From contig JAEWDF010000108.1 of the NCBI GenBank assembly GCA_023390245.1, forward strand, positions 1 to 42,780: a stretch of 42,780 nucleotides of DNA, written 5' to 3'. This stretch comes from Pseudomonadota bacterium. GTDB lineage: Bacteria; Pseudomonadota; Alphaproteobacteria; Caulobacterales; Caulobacteraceae. The notes below the pieces were generated by a model that was given only the letters and a program-made list of their open reading frames with translations, did not search any database and was not told the DNA's origin. Below are positions 23,720 through 31,400 of this stretch, one piece after another (within the stretch, counting starts at the first letter, position 1; each line of letters starts with the position of its first letter). Made by a program: the position numbers and the translations under genes.

Positions 23720-24838
23720 TCAGAACCCCTGCGCGACCGCCAGCCGTTCGGCGTGGAAGCCGGCGTCGCCTAGCAGTTCGTTCAGCACCCGCACACGCTT
23801 CATGAACAGGCCGACGTCGAACTCGTCGGTCATGCCCACGCCGCCGTGCATCTGCACCGCCTCCTGCACCGCCAGTTCGGCGACCCGACCGGCCTTGGCC
23901 TTGGCGACCGAGGCGGCCAGCGATGCATCCTCGCGCCCCGCGTCGATGGCCTGCAGCGCGCCAAGCGTGGCCGCGCGCGCCAGCTCCAGTTCGGTGAACA
24001 GATGCGCCGCCCGATGCTGCAGGGCCTGAAACTCCCCGATCAGCTTGCCGAACTGCTTGCGGGTGCGCAGGTAGTCCAGCGTGAGCTTGAACGCCTGGTC
24101 GCCCGCGCCGGTCAGGGTCGAGGCCGCGCAGGCCCGGCCCAGCGCCAGCGCGCCGTCCAGCACCGCCGCTCCGCCGCCGACCTCTCCGATCACCGCATCG
24201 GCGTCGACCGCGACGTCGCTGAGCGTCACGCGGGCCGCATTGTGGGCGTCGACCATGACGGTGCGCTCGACCTCGACGCCCGCCGCCTTGGGGTCGATCA
24301 GGAACAGGGTCGTCCCCTCCTCCGCCCGGGCCGCGACGATCAGGACGTCGGCCACGTGGCCGTCCAGCACGAAGCCCTTGGCGCCGTTCAGCCGGAAACC
24401 GTTGCCCGACCGCTCGGCGCGCGTCGCGATCTTGGAAGGCGCATGCTTGGCGCCCTCGTCCAGCGCCAGGGCCAGGATGGCTTCGCCGGCTGCGATCTTC
24501 GGCAGCCACGCCTGCTGGGCGTCGGAGCCCGCGTCGGCCAGGATCTTGGCCGACAGCACCGCCGAGCCCAGGAAGGGCGACGGCGTCAGGGTGCGCCCCA
24601 GGCTCTCGGCGATCACCCCCGCCTCGACCGCGCCGAGGCCGGCGCCGCCCTGCGCCTCGGGGATGATGACGCCGGCGAAGCCCATCTCGCCGAACGCCCG
24701 CCACAGGTCGCGCGATACGCCGTCGGCGTCGTTGGAATCGCGCAGCTTGCGCAGGTGGGCGATAGGCGCGTTCTCGGCCAGGAAGCCGTCGGCGGCCTCC
24801 TGCAGCATGGTCTGCTCTTCAGTCAGGATCAGGGGCAT
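23720..24838 (-). CDS. Acyl-CoA dehydrogenase, small/non-catalytic-type subunit
   Basis: A 372-residue acyl-CoA dehydrogenase-fold flavoprotein: N-terminal helical domain (MPLILTEEQTMLQEAADGFL), FGEMGFAGVIIPEAQGGAGL, and a C-terminal VQEAVQMHGGVGMTDEFDVG block. The C-terminal catalytic-Glu motif (family: YEGTSQIQ) is not seen; the equivalent stretch reads LFMKRVRVLNELLGDAG. Adjacent dehydrogenase pairs in which only one partner keeps the base form alpha2beta2 enzymes in sterol, bile-acid and dicarboxylate degradation. With the gene at 24990 this looks like such a pair. The substrate is unknown. Confidence 0.82.
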   Translation of the reverse strand: MPLILTEEQTMLQEAADGFLAENAPIAHLRKLRDSNDADGVSRDLWRAFGEMGFAGVIIPEAQGGAGLGAVEAGVIAESLGRTLTPSPFLGSAVLSAKILADAGSDAQQAWLPKIAAGEAILALALDEGAKHAPSKIATRAERSGNGFRLNGAKGFVLDGHVADVLIVAARAEEGTTLFLIDPKAAGVEVERTVMVDAHNAARVTLSDVAVDADAVIGEVGGGAAVLDGALALGRACAASTLTGAGDQAFKLTLDYLRTRKQFGKLIGEFQALQHRAAHLFTELELARAATLGALQAIDAGREDASLAASVAKAKAGRVAELAVQEAVQMHGGVGMTDEFDVGLFMKRVRVLNELLGDAGFHAERLAVAQGF

Positions 24839-24866
24839 ATCGGTCCCAGGTCTGCGTGGCGAAAGA

Positions 24867-24986
24867 ACCCCTCCACCACTTCGTGGTCCCCCTCCCCACT
24901 GCGTGGGGAGGAGACGGTGTGTCGTCTGTCTCCTCCCTGTCGCGAAGCGATGGGGAGGTGGCGCGGCGGAGCCGCGACGGAGGGGC
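24867..24986. repeat. MITE-like palindromic element E between the two dehydrogenases
   Basis: A 120-bp inverted-repeat element with ends ACCCCTCC and GGAGGGGC. Hairpins: ACCAC/GTGGT (24875-24887), CCTCCCCAC/GTGGGGAGG (24891-24911), CCTCCC...GGGGAGG (24931-24958), CGCGGC/GCCGCG. The CCTCCCCAC/GTGGGGAGG stem is identical to that of element A (8720) apart from the loop, and the left half matches element D (15305). It ends four bases before the stop codon of the upstream dehydrogenase. Confidence 0.7.
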
Positions 24987-24989
24987 TTT

Positions 24990-26174
24990 CTACGCCCCCG
25001 GCAGGTGCAGCAGGTGTTTGGCGATGATGTTCAACTGGATCTCGCTGGTCCCGCCCTCGATGGAGTTGGCCTTGGTGCGCAGCCAGTCGCGGGCGGCCGA
25101 ACCGCCGTGCGAGCGCTCGCTCTCCCATTCCAAAGCGTCGGCGCCGCCCGCCGCCATCAGCAGTTCGTGGCGACGCTTGTTCAGCTCGGAGCCGTAGTAT
25201 TTCAGCATGGAGGCGATGGCCGGGTGCGCCTGCTTCGCCTTCACCTGGTCGCCGACCCTCTCCATCGCCAGACGGAAGGCGGCGGCGTCGATCTCGAGCT
25301 GGGCGATGCGGGCGCGCAGCATCGGCTCGTCCAGGCGTCCATCGGCGTCGGCGCCGATGGCGTCCAGCGCCACCCGCCCCACCGGCCGGCCCGCCGCGAC
25401 CTCCCCCATGGCGCCGATCATGGTCCGCTCGTGCGCCAGCAGATATTTGGCCACGTCCCAGCCGCGGTTCAGCGTCCCGACCAGGTTCGCCTTCTCCACC
25501 CGCACGTCGTCGAAGAAGGTCTCGCAGAAGGGCGACTTGCCGCTGATCAGGGTGATCGGCCGCGTTGTCACGCCCGGCGTCCTCATGTCGAACAGGACGA
25601 AGCTGATGCCCAGATGCTTGGGCGCTTCCGGGTCCGTCCGCACCAGGCAGAAGATCCAGTCGGCCTTGTCGGCGTAGGAGGTCCATATCTTCTGGCCGTT
25701 GACGATCCAGTGGTCGCCACGATCCTCGGCGCGGGTCTGGATCGAGGCCAGGTCCGACCCCGCGCCCGGCTCGGAATAGCCCTGGCACCAGCGAATCTCT
25801 CCGCGCACGATCTCGGGCAGGAAGCGCCGCTTCTGCTCTTCCGTTCCGAAGGCCAGCAACGCCGGACCCAGCATCCAGACGCCGAAACTGTTCAGCGCAG
25901 GCTGGGCCTTGATGCGGCGCAGTTCGGAGGCCAGCACCTTGGCCTCCTCGCGGCTCAGCCCGCCGCCGCCGTATTCCCTGGGCCATTCCGGCGCGGTCCA
26001 GCCGCGCGCACCCATCCGCTCAAGCCACAGCCTGTGGCCCGGCGTGCTGAACACGGCGTCGCGGCCGCCCCAGATCATGTCGGCCTCGGACTCCATCGGC
26101 CCGCGCACTTCGGGCGGACAGTTGGCCTCCAGCCAGGCGCGGGTTTCGGCGCGGAAGGTTTCCAGATCAGTCAT
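24990..26174 (-). CDS. Acyl-CoA dehydrogenase, large subunit type
   Basis: A 394-residue FAD-dependent acyl-CoA dehydrogenase. Signatures: WCQGYSEPGAGSDLASIQTR and WIVNGQKIWTSYADKADWIF (FAD/substrate region), FFDDVRVEKANLVGTLNRGW, and the C-terminal TKANSIEGGTSEIQLNIIAK, where the Glu before GGT is in the position of the medium-chain catalytic base. The pattern is closest to large subunits of pimeloyl-CoA-type or sterol side-chain dehydrogenases. Start ATG 26174; codons upstream would only add non-conserved residues. It lies between a FadL-type porin and the smaller dehydrogenase, suggesting uptake plus oxidation of a hydrophobic acid. Confidence 0.88.
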   Translation of the reverse strand: MTDLETFRAETRAWLEANCPPEVRGPMESEADMIWGGRDAVFSTPGHRLWLERMGARGWTAPEWPREYGGGGLSREEAKVLASELRRIKAQPALNSFGVWMLGPALLAFGTEEQKRRFLPEIVRGEIRWCQGYSEPGAGSDLASIQTRAEDRGDHWIVNGQKIWTSYADKADWIFCLVRTDPEAPKHLGISFVLFDMRTPGVTTRPITLISGKSPFCETFFDDVRVEKANLVGTLNRGWDVAKYLLAHERTMIGAMGEVAAGRPVGRVALDAIGADADGRLDEPMLRARIAQLEIDAAAFRLAMERVGDQVKAKQAHPAIASMLKYYGSELNKRRHELLMAAGGADALEWESERSHGGSAARDWLRTKANSIEGGTSEIQLNIIAKHLLHLPGA

Positions 26175-26250
26175 GCGTCTCCAGCCCTGCGGACGCTTTC
26201 GGGCGTCTTCTGCATGGACGTTAGCACACGCGTTTCGATTGGCTACGGAC

Positions 26251-26286
26251 AAAGAAAAAGGCGGCGGTCGCGAGGACCGCCGCCTT
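26251..26286 (-). terminator. Intrinsic terminator of the FadL-type gene
   Basis: On the minus strand AAGGCGGCGGTC (26286-26275), a five-base loop, and GACCGCCGCCTT (26269-26258) are followed by TTTTCTTT. A 12-bp perfect stem with U-tract. Confidence 0.85.
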
Positions 26287-26311
26287 CAAGCCTTCGAGTT
26301 TTGATCGAAGA

Positions 26312-27664
26312 TCAGAACTTCCAGGAGGCGCCCATGGCGAAGCCGACGCCATAGCCGCGCGCGTCGCCGCGCAGGTTCGAGATCACCAGCCCGTTGTTAT
26401 AGATGTCGCGGGTGTCCGAAATTTCGCTGTCGTCGATGTCGATGTAGGTCACCGCGCCGTCCAGCGTCAGGCCCGGGCGGACCGTCTTCGACAGACCGGC
26501 CGAGAACAGCAGGCGGTCGCCGTCCGGGATGCGGGCGGTGCGCTGGCCGTCCTGCGTCGGGGTCGGATCGTAGCCGATGCCGCCGCGCACGACCATGGTC
26601 GGGTCGATCTGGTAGTCGAAGCCGATGGCACCCGTGGTCACGTCCTTGTAGTCCTGACGGATTTCCGTGCCGCCCGCGCCATAGGCGACGCGGATGGCGT
26701 CGAACTCGCTCCAGCCGATGCGGTTGACCTGGGCGTTCAGCGTCAAACGGTCGGTGACGGCGTAGCGGGCCGAGACGGTGGCGAACCACGGCGTGTTGAA
26801 GGTCGCCACGCCGTCATAGGTGTTGTTCTCGCCCGCCAGCAGGCCGGTCAGGCCCGAGATGGCGACATCGCCGTCCAGCTCGTGCTCGATTTCCGAACGG
26901 TAGGACAGGCCCAGGTCCAGCTTGCCGAAGTGCATCTGGGCGCCGGCGTTCCAGCCGTAGTCCCAGCCGTCGCCTTCAAGCACGTTGCGACCGTCCGTCG
27001 CCGACGGGATTAGCACCACCGGCGACAGGCCGCCGACGGTCGGCAGGTTCGGCAGGGCCGACGACAGGGTCGCCTTCGTGTACTGCGCGTCGAAGCCGAC
27101 GCCGACGTCCAGCCAGTCGGTGACTTGCATGGCGGCGGTCAGGCCGATGTCGGCCGAGCGCAGCTCCGAGGTCAGGGCGTCGTAGCGGGCGAAGGAGGCG
27201 TCGTCGTACTTGGTGGTGAAGTTGTACGGGGCCGAGACCGACAGGCCCACGGCGAAGCGGTCGCCGACCGGCTGCACGAAGGCGAAGTTCGGCACCAGGC
27301 CGCTTTCGACGACTTCATGCTGGTGGACGTTGCCGCCGACCGGCGCGCTGCCGCTGATGATGGTCGTGCCGCCGACCGGCAGGTTGTAGCTCAGGGTCGA
27401 GCCGGCGTCGTCGACGTCCGAGTCGAGGATCAGGCCATGGGCGCCGACGTACAATTCGCGGCCGCTGCGGGCGATCGAGGCGGCGTTCCACCACAGCGAC
27501 TGGGCGCCCATGTCGGCGCCTTCGCCCGAATAGGCGCGTCCGGCGCCGCGGGTCGACTGTTCCTGCAGATAGAAGGAGCCGGCCATGGCCGGCGCCGCGA
27601 CGCCGGCCAGCAGGGCGGACGAAAGGGCGAGGCCGCCCAGCCGGGCGATGGTCCTGGGAGTCAT
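26312..27664 (-). CDS. FadL/OmpP1-family outer-membrane transporter
   Basis: A 450-residue outer-membrane protein for hydrophobic substrates such as long-chain fatty acids. ATG 27664 gives a clear signal peptide (LGGLALSSALLAGVAAPAMA), followed by the family hatch signature GSFYLQEQSTRGAGRAYSGE and QSLWWNAASIARSGRELYVG. The rest is beta-barrel, ending in GASWKF with a terminal Phe. Motifs YRSEIEHELDGD and GYDPTPTQDGQRTARIPDGD are FadL-like. Followed by a strong terminator, so the dehydrogenase genes downstream are probably transcribed separately. Confidence 0.88.
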   Translation of the reverse strand: MTPRTIARLGGLALSSALLAGVAAPAMAGSFYLQEQSTRGAGRAYSGEGADMGAQSLWWNAASIARSGRELYVGAHGLILDSDVDDAGSTLSYNLPVGGTTIISGSAPVGGNVHQHEVVESGLVPNFAFVQPVGDRFAVGLSVSAPYNFTTKYDDASFARYDALTSELRSADIGLTAAMQVTDWLDVGVGFDAQYTKATLSSALPNLPTVGGLSPVVLIPSATDGRNVLEGDGWDYGWNAGAQMHFGKLDLGLSYRSEIEHELDGDVAISGLTGLLAGENNTYDGVATFNTPWFATVSARYAVTDRLTLNAQVNRIGWSEFDAIRVAYGAGGTEIRQDYKDVTTGAIGFDYQIDPTMVVRGGIGYDPTPTQDGQRTARIPDGDRLLFSAGLSKTVRPGLTLDGAVTYIDIDDSEISDTRDIYNNGLVISNLRGDARGYGVGFAMGASWKF

Positions 27665-27998
27665 GAGAAATCCTAATCTACTGCCCGTCGTCTGGCGGCG
27701 GGTTCGGGGAGAGACGCTGCAGCAGCGCTTTCGACATGAAATCGTTGCATGCGCGGCCGCTCTCCGCCCGGAACCCGGCGAAACCGTGGCGTAAAAAACG
27801 CACACGATCACGCCTTCGAGAGGTTCCGTTGCGGCAAGATCAAGCTACATATCGATGTTTTATGCAAAGATCGTTGCGCGGCTCGATCCTGCGCGACGGC
27901 AGTCGTCGTTCGATCGACGGCGTCCCGACGGGTTGAGATTTCATGCTATGATCGCCATCTGCATCCCGCATCGTCCGCCTCTTCAGACTGTCCCCTTC
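27665..27998. other. Divergent intergenic region, FadL-type gene / map
   Basis: 334 bp with no convincing gene. It holds a 6-1-6 inverted repeat CGCTGC-A-GCAGCG (27715-27727), 51 bases upstream of the porin start, an A-rich GCGT-n-ACGC hairpin near 27790-27803, an AT-rich patch (27836-27870), and TATGAT (27947-27952), a good -10 for map with no clear -35. Confidence 0.5.
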
Positions 27999-28817
27999 AT
28001 GTACGAAACGCCCGAACTCGAACCCGACGTGCTTGTGCGCTCCAGCGCCATCCGCATCCATGACGCGGAAGCCTTTGAAGGCATGCGCAAGGCCGGGCGG
28101 CTCGTGGCCGAGGCGCTGGACATGATCGCCGACCATGTGAAGCCCGGCGTCGCCACCGGCGAGATCGACGACCTGATCCGCGAATTCACCCTGGACCATG
28201 GCGGCCTGCCCGCCTGCCTGGGCTACAAGGGCTATGAGAAGACGGTCTGCACCTCGATCAACCACGTGGTCTGCCACGGCATCCCGGGCGACCGGGTGCT
28301 GAAGGACGGCGACATCGTCAACATCGACCACACCGTCATCGTCGATGGCTGGCACGGCGATTCCAGCCGCATGTACGGCGTGGGCGAGGTCCCGACCCGG
28401 GCGCGCAAGCTGATCGACGTGACCTATGAATCGCTGGAGATCGGCCTGGCCCAGGTCAAGCCGGGGAACACCTTCGGCGACATCGGCTTCGCCATCCAGA
28501 GGTTTGTCGAGGCCCAGCGCATGAGCGTGGTGCGCGACTTCTGCGGCCACGGCATCGGCCGCGTCTTCCACGACAGCCCCAACGTCCTGCACTACGGCCG
28601 CAAGGGCGAGGGCGCGACGCTGAAGGCCGGCATGTTCTTCACCGTCGAGCCGATGGTGAACCTGGGTAAACCGCACGTGAAGGTGCTGTCGGACGGCTGG
28701 ACCGCCGTGACCCGCGACAAGTCCCTGTCGGCCCAGTGCGAACACACGGTCGGCGTCACCGAGGACGGCGTCGAGATTTTCACCGCCTCGCCGAAAGGCC
28801 TGTTCAAGCCCCTCTGA
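27999..28817 (+). CDS. map: Methionine aminopeptidase type I
   Basis: Removes the N-terminal Met from nascent proteins; a 272-residue pita-bread metallopeptidase. Family blocks: MRKAGRLVAEALDMIADHVK, CLGYKGYEKTVCTSINHVVC with the catalytic His, DGDIVNIDHTVIVDGWHGDS (metal Asp residues), FCGHGIGRVFHDSPNVLHYG (metal His), FFTVEPMVNLG (metal Glu) and SAQCEHTVGVTEDGVEI (last Glu). ATG 27999 is preferred because a TATGAT -10 lies 47 bases upstream, which would exclude the in-frame ATG at 27948. No strong Shine-Dalgarno sequence. Confidence 0.93.
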   Translation: MYETPELEPDVLVRSSAIRIHDAEAFEGMRKAGRLVAEALDMIADHVKPGVATGEIDDLIREFTLDHGGLPACLGYKGYEKTVCTSINHVVCHGIPGDRVLKDGDIVNIDHTVIVDGWHGDSSRMYGVGEVPTRARKLIDVTYESLEIGLAQVKPGNTFGDIGFAIQRFVEAQRMSVVRDFCGHGIGRVFHDSPNVLHYGRKGEGATLKAGMFFTVEPMVNLGKPHVKVLSDGWTAVTRDKSLSAQCEHTVGVTEDGVEIFTASPKGLFKPL

Positions 28818-28861
28818 TCTCCGGGGCGGGAAATCTCGGAACTTTATTCGCAAGGACCGGC

Positions 28862-28890
28862 TTGGGTTCGGCGACGGCCTCTCCTAGATG
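28862..28890 (+). promoter_or_regulatory. Promoter of the superoxide dismutase gene
   Basis: TTGGGT (28862-28867), 17 bases, TAGATG within CCTAGATG (28883-28890). The -10 fits the CTANA pattern of Caulobacter housekeeping promoters. Start codon 38 bases further on. Confidence 0.45.
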
Positions 28891-28927
28891 AAGGCCGACC
28901 GCAAAGCTGGACATAAGGAGCCCCGCC

Positions 28928-29539
28928 ATGGCCTTCACCCTGCCGCCCCTTCCCTACGCCTATGACGCGCTGGAGCCGGCCATCGACAAGGAGACGATGA
29001 CCTTCCACCACGACAAGCACCACCAGACCTATGTCGACAACCTGAACAAGGCGGTGGACGCCGACGCCTCGCTGCAGGGCAAGTCGCTGGCAGACCTCTT
29101 CGCCAACATCTCCAAGGCGCCCAAGGCCGTGCGCAACAATGGCGGCGGCCACTGGAACCACAGCCTGTTCTGGGAACTGCTGGCCCCGCAGGGCCAGGGC
29201 GGCGAACCGTCCGCCGAACTGAAGGCCGCGATCGACCGCGACCTGGGCGGTCTGGACAAGTTCAAGGAGGACTTCAACGCCGCCGGCGCCGGCCAGTTCG
29301 GCTCGGGCTGGGCCTGGCTGATCGTCCAGGACGGCAAGCTGAAGGTCACCTCCACGCCGAACCAGGACAACCCACTGATGGATGTCGCCGACGAGAAGGG
29401 TCACGTCGTCCTAGGCGCCGACGTGTGGGAACACGCCTACTATCTGAAGTACCAGAACCGCCGCGCCGACTACCTCAAGGCCTTCTGGTCGGTGGTGAAC
29501 TGGAACAAGGTCAACGACCTGTACGCCGCCGCCCGCTGA
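28928..29539 (+). CDS. sodB: Superoxide dismutase [Mn/Fe]
   Basis: Dismutates superoxide to oxygen and peroxide; 203 residues, one-domain Fe/Mn family. Metal ligands: His in TFHHDKHHQTYVDNL, His in NGGGHWNHSLFW, and Asp/His in GADVWEHAYYLKYQNRRADY. The metal-discriminating positions read GGGH and NQDNP, the Gly and Gln pattern typical of Mn-type or cambialistic enzymes rather than the classic Fe pattern, so the sodB symbol is given only by alphaproteobacterial custom. Ribosome-binding site AAGGAG, good spacing. Confidence 0.93.
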   Translation: MAFTLPPLPYAYDALEPAIDKETMTFHHDKHHQTYVDNLNKAVDADASLQGKSLADLFANISKAPKAVRNNGGGHWNHSLFWELLAPQGQGGEPSAELKAAIDRDLGGLDKFKEDFNAAGAGQFGSGWAWLIVQDGKLKVTSTPNQDNPLMDVADEKGHVVLGADVWEHAYYLKYQNRRADYLKAFWSVVNWNKVNDLYAAAR

Positions 29540-29561
29540 GGCGCGACGCCTCGGTCGAACG

Positions 29562-29589
29562 ACGCCCGCCGGGTCCGCCCGGCGGGCGT
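29562..29589. terminator. GC-rich hairpin between convergent genes
   Basis: ACGCCCGCCGGG (29562-29573), loop TCCG, CCCGGCGGGCGT (29578-29589): a 12-bp perfect stem after the dismutase stop, with only a poor T-rich tail (TCGTCGTT). Confidence 0.6.
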
Positions 29590-29596
29590 TCGTCGT

Positions 29597-29818
29597 TCAG
29601 ACCCGCAGGTCCAGCGCGTGCCGCGCCCGTTGGTCCATGCGCTCGGCGTGATGCTGCCGCACGGCGCGGCGCTGGCGCAGCATGTCGTGGATACCGTCAG
29701 CCAGATCGAGCAACTGGGCGTCGCTCAACGGCTCGACCACGTCGACGAGCCGCGCCTTCAGCGTCTGGAAGGCGCTGTCCGACAGGCCGCTCTGGAAGCT
29801 CTTCCTCTCCGGCTCCAT
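29597..29818 (-). CDS. Small conserved-looking protein of unknown function
   Basis: A 73-residue, highly charged, mainly helical protein (MEPERKSFQSGLSDSAFQTL, then LVDVVEPLSDAQLLDLADGI and an Arg/His-rich C terminus). ATG 29818 has GGGAAGGGAAG directly upstream. No signal peptide or membrane segment. I do not recognise the family. Codon use is in keeping with the neighbours, which with the good ribosome-binding site supports a real gene. Confidence 0.5.
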   Translation of the reverse strand: MEPERKSFQSGLSDSAFQTLKARLVDVVEPLSDAQLLDLADGIHDMLRQRRAVRQHHAERMDQRARHALDLRV

Positions 29819-29922
29819 CTTCCCTTCCCGCGTCTTCGCCCTTCTGCGGGGCAATCTCCATCGACGCACAATGGCGGACGATGTCAGGCGTTCCCAAGAT
29901 TCGTGCTTAACGCCCGCCATGC

Positions 29923-29951
29923 TTGACTCCAGGGGGCCTCGCGGCCATAAG
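29923..29951 (+). promoter_or_regulatory. Promoter of rpsD
   Basis: TTGACT (29923-29928), 17 bases, CATAAG (29946-29951). This leaves a leader of about 115 bases before rpsD, long enough for translational autoregulation by S4, though I could not identify a specific S4-binding structure. Confidence 0.45.
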
Positions 29952-30074
29952 CGCCGCCTTCCACGCCTCCGGTCTCCGGCAGGCGGGATTCATGACGGAC
30001 GATGCGTGGACCGCCGTTGAGATCGCATTCCCAATCCGGGGGATGCCGGGCCGCATCACTGAGAAGAGAACAGA

Positions 30075-30692
30075 ATGTCCAAGCGCCACAGCGCCAAGTA
30101 CAAGATCGACCGCGCCATGGGTGAGAACCTGTGGGGCCGCTCGAAGTCCCCGGTCAACAAGCGCTCCTACGGCCCCGGCCAGCACGGCCAGCGCCGCAAG
30201 TCCAAGGTTTCCGACTTCGGCCTGCAGCTCAAGGCCAAGCAGAAGCTGAAGGGCTACTACGGCAACATCACCGAGAAGCAGTTCGCCCGCACCTACAACG
30301 AGGCCGCCCGTCGCAAGGGCAACACCTCGGAGAACCTGATCGGCCTGCTGGAATCGCGCCTGGACGCCATCGTCTATCGCGCCAAGTTCGTGCCGACCGT
30401 CTGGGCCGCCCGCCAGTTCGTCAGCCACGGCCACGTCACCGTCAACGGCAAGAAGGTGGACATCGCCTCCTACCGCGTGAAGGCGGGCGACACCGTCATG
30501 GTCAAGGAAAAGTCGCGCAGCATGGCGCTGGTGCTGGAAGCCCTGCAGTCGTCGGAGCGTGATGTTCCGGACTATCTGGAACTGGGCGACCGCGGCTTCT
30601 CGGTGCGTTTCGTGCGCGCCCCGGAATTGGCCGACGTGCCGTACCCGGTGAAGATGGAGCCGAACCTGGTCGTCGAATATTACGCGTCGTAA
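30075..30692 (+). CDS. rpsD: 30S ribosomal protein S4
   Basis: Primary 16S rRNA-binding protein that nucleates the 5' domain of the small subunit. 205 residues, normal length. N-terminal SKRHSAKYKIDRAMGENLWG, KRSYGPGQHGQRRKSKVSDF and QLKAKQKLKGYYGNITEKQF, then the S4 RNA-binding domain ESRLDAIVYRAKFVPTVWAA and RQFVSHGHVTVNGKKVDIAS. It stands alone, not in the alpha operon, as usual in alphaproteobacteria. Ribosome-binding site AGAAGAGAACAG. A strong terminator follows. Confidence 0.97.
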   Translation: MSKRHSAKYKIDRAMGENLWGRSKSPVNKRSYGPGQHGQRRKSKVSDFGLQLKAKQKLKGYYGNITEKQFARTYNEAARRKGNTSENLIGLLESRLDAIVYRAKFVPTVWAARQFVSHGHVTVNGKKVDIASYRVKAGDTVMVKEKSRSMALVLEALQSSERDVPDYLELGDRGFSVRFVRAPELADVPYPVKMEPNLVVEYYAS

Positions 30693-30750
30693 GTTTCACT
30701 GACGACGTATTCGGGCGGACGGGGCCTCGCGCCCCGACCGCTCGCGGAAC

Positions 30751-30787
30751 AGGGCCCCGGACCCGCGCCGGGGCCCTTTGCTTTTTT
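30751..30787 (+). terminator. Intrinsic terminator of rpsD
   Basis: AGGGCCCCGG (30751-30760), loop ACCCGCG, CCGGGGCCCT (30768-30777), then TTGCTTTTTTC. Confidence 0.88.
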
Positions 30788-30832
30788 CTTTCCTGTTCCC
30801 TTCGCAGGCGAACGGGGGCATCCTCGACGGAG

Positions 30833-31237
30833 ATGCATTTGACCATGGGAGGCCTCGTGGCGCGGGTGGTGGCGCGGGCGGCGTTGGGCCTGACGGCGGC
30901 GACGCTGGCTGCGTGCGCGACGATGGAGCCCGCCCCTCCCGCGGTCTCGACCGCCGGCATGCCCGGCGCCCTCGAACCCATCAAGGCGGCGGCCTTCACC
31001 AAGGACCAGGCGGTGTTCTGGGTCAGTTCGAACGGCTGCACCAGCAAGGCCGACCTGATCCCCATCGTCAGTATTCGCGGCGCCGACGCGGTGATCACCT
31101 TACGCCGGATCGACGAGGACAAGTGCAACGAGCCCTTGAGCGACGGGGTCCAATTGAACTGGTCTTTCGAGGAGTTGGGCCTGCCGCCAGGGGCCCCCGT
31201 AACGGTGAACAACCCCTATCAACTCCCGCCCGCCTGA
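30833..31237 (+). CDS. Small lipoprotein, paralogue of the one at 40650
   Basis: A 134-residue predicted lipoprotein (signal ...AALGLTAATLAACATME, lipid Cys about residue 28). ATG 30833 or the in-frame ATG 30845. The C-terminal 90 residues (AVFWVSSNGCTSKADLIPIV, ADAVITLRRIDEDKCNEPLS, DGVQLNWSFEELGLPPGAPV) align without large gaps to the lipoprotein at 40650-41027 (LVVRVDSNGCTQASDF, AEITLHRVKEDLCRALVRDG, VELRWTYADLGLEPGTPT). Shared features are SNGCT, LxRxxEDxC and DGVxLxW. The two Cys probably form a disulphide. Function unknown. Confidence 0.75.
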   Translation: MHLTMGGLVARVVARAALGLTAATLAACATMEPAPPAVSTAGMPGALEPIKAAAFTKDQAVFWVSSNGCTSKADLIPIVSIRGADAVITLRRIDEDKCNEPLSDGVQLNWSFEELGLPPGAPVTVNNPYQLPPA

Positions 31238-31400
31238 TCCGGTTCCAATCCTGCAATCTTTTTTCTTTCGACTTGGTTTTCTTACGGCCAAGCTGAACGA
31301 ATCTTGCCGCAAGCGCGTCATAACGCCGCCTTTTCCTCATCCGTAGCTGTAATGGCGCGCGATCCTGGGAGTGGCGCCCCGGCAAGAATGGAGACAGGAC

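Noticed and set aside
24081..26354. Plus-strand open frame of about 757 codons
   Set aside because: Antisense to the two acyl-CoA dehydrogenases and the repeat between them; no family features.
29930..30074. Riboswitch in the rpsD leader
   Set aside because: The leader is long enough, but no recognisable riboswitch core was found; S4 autoregulation is the ordinary explanation.
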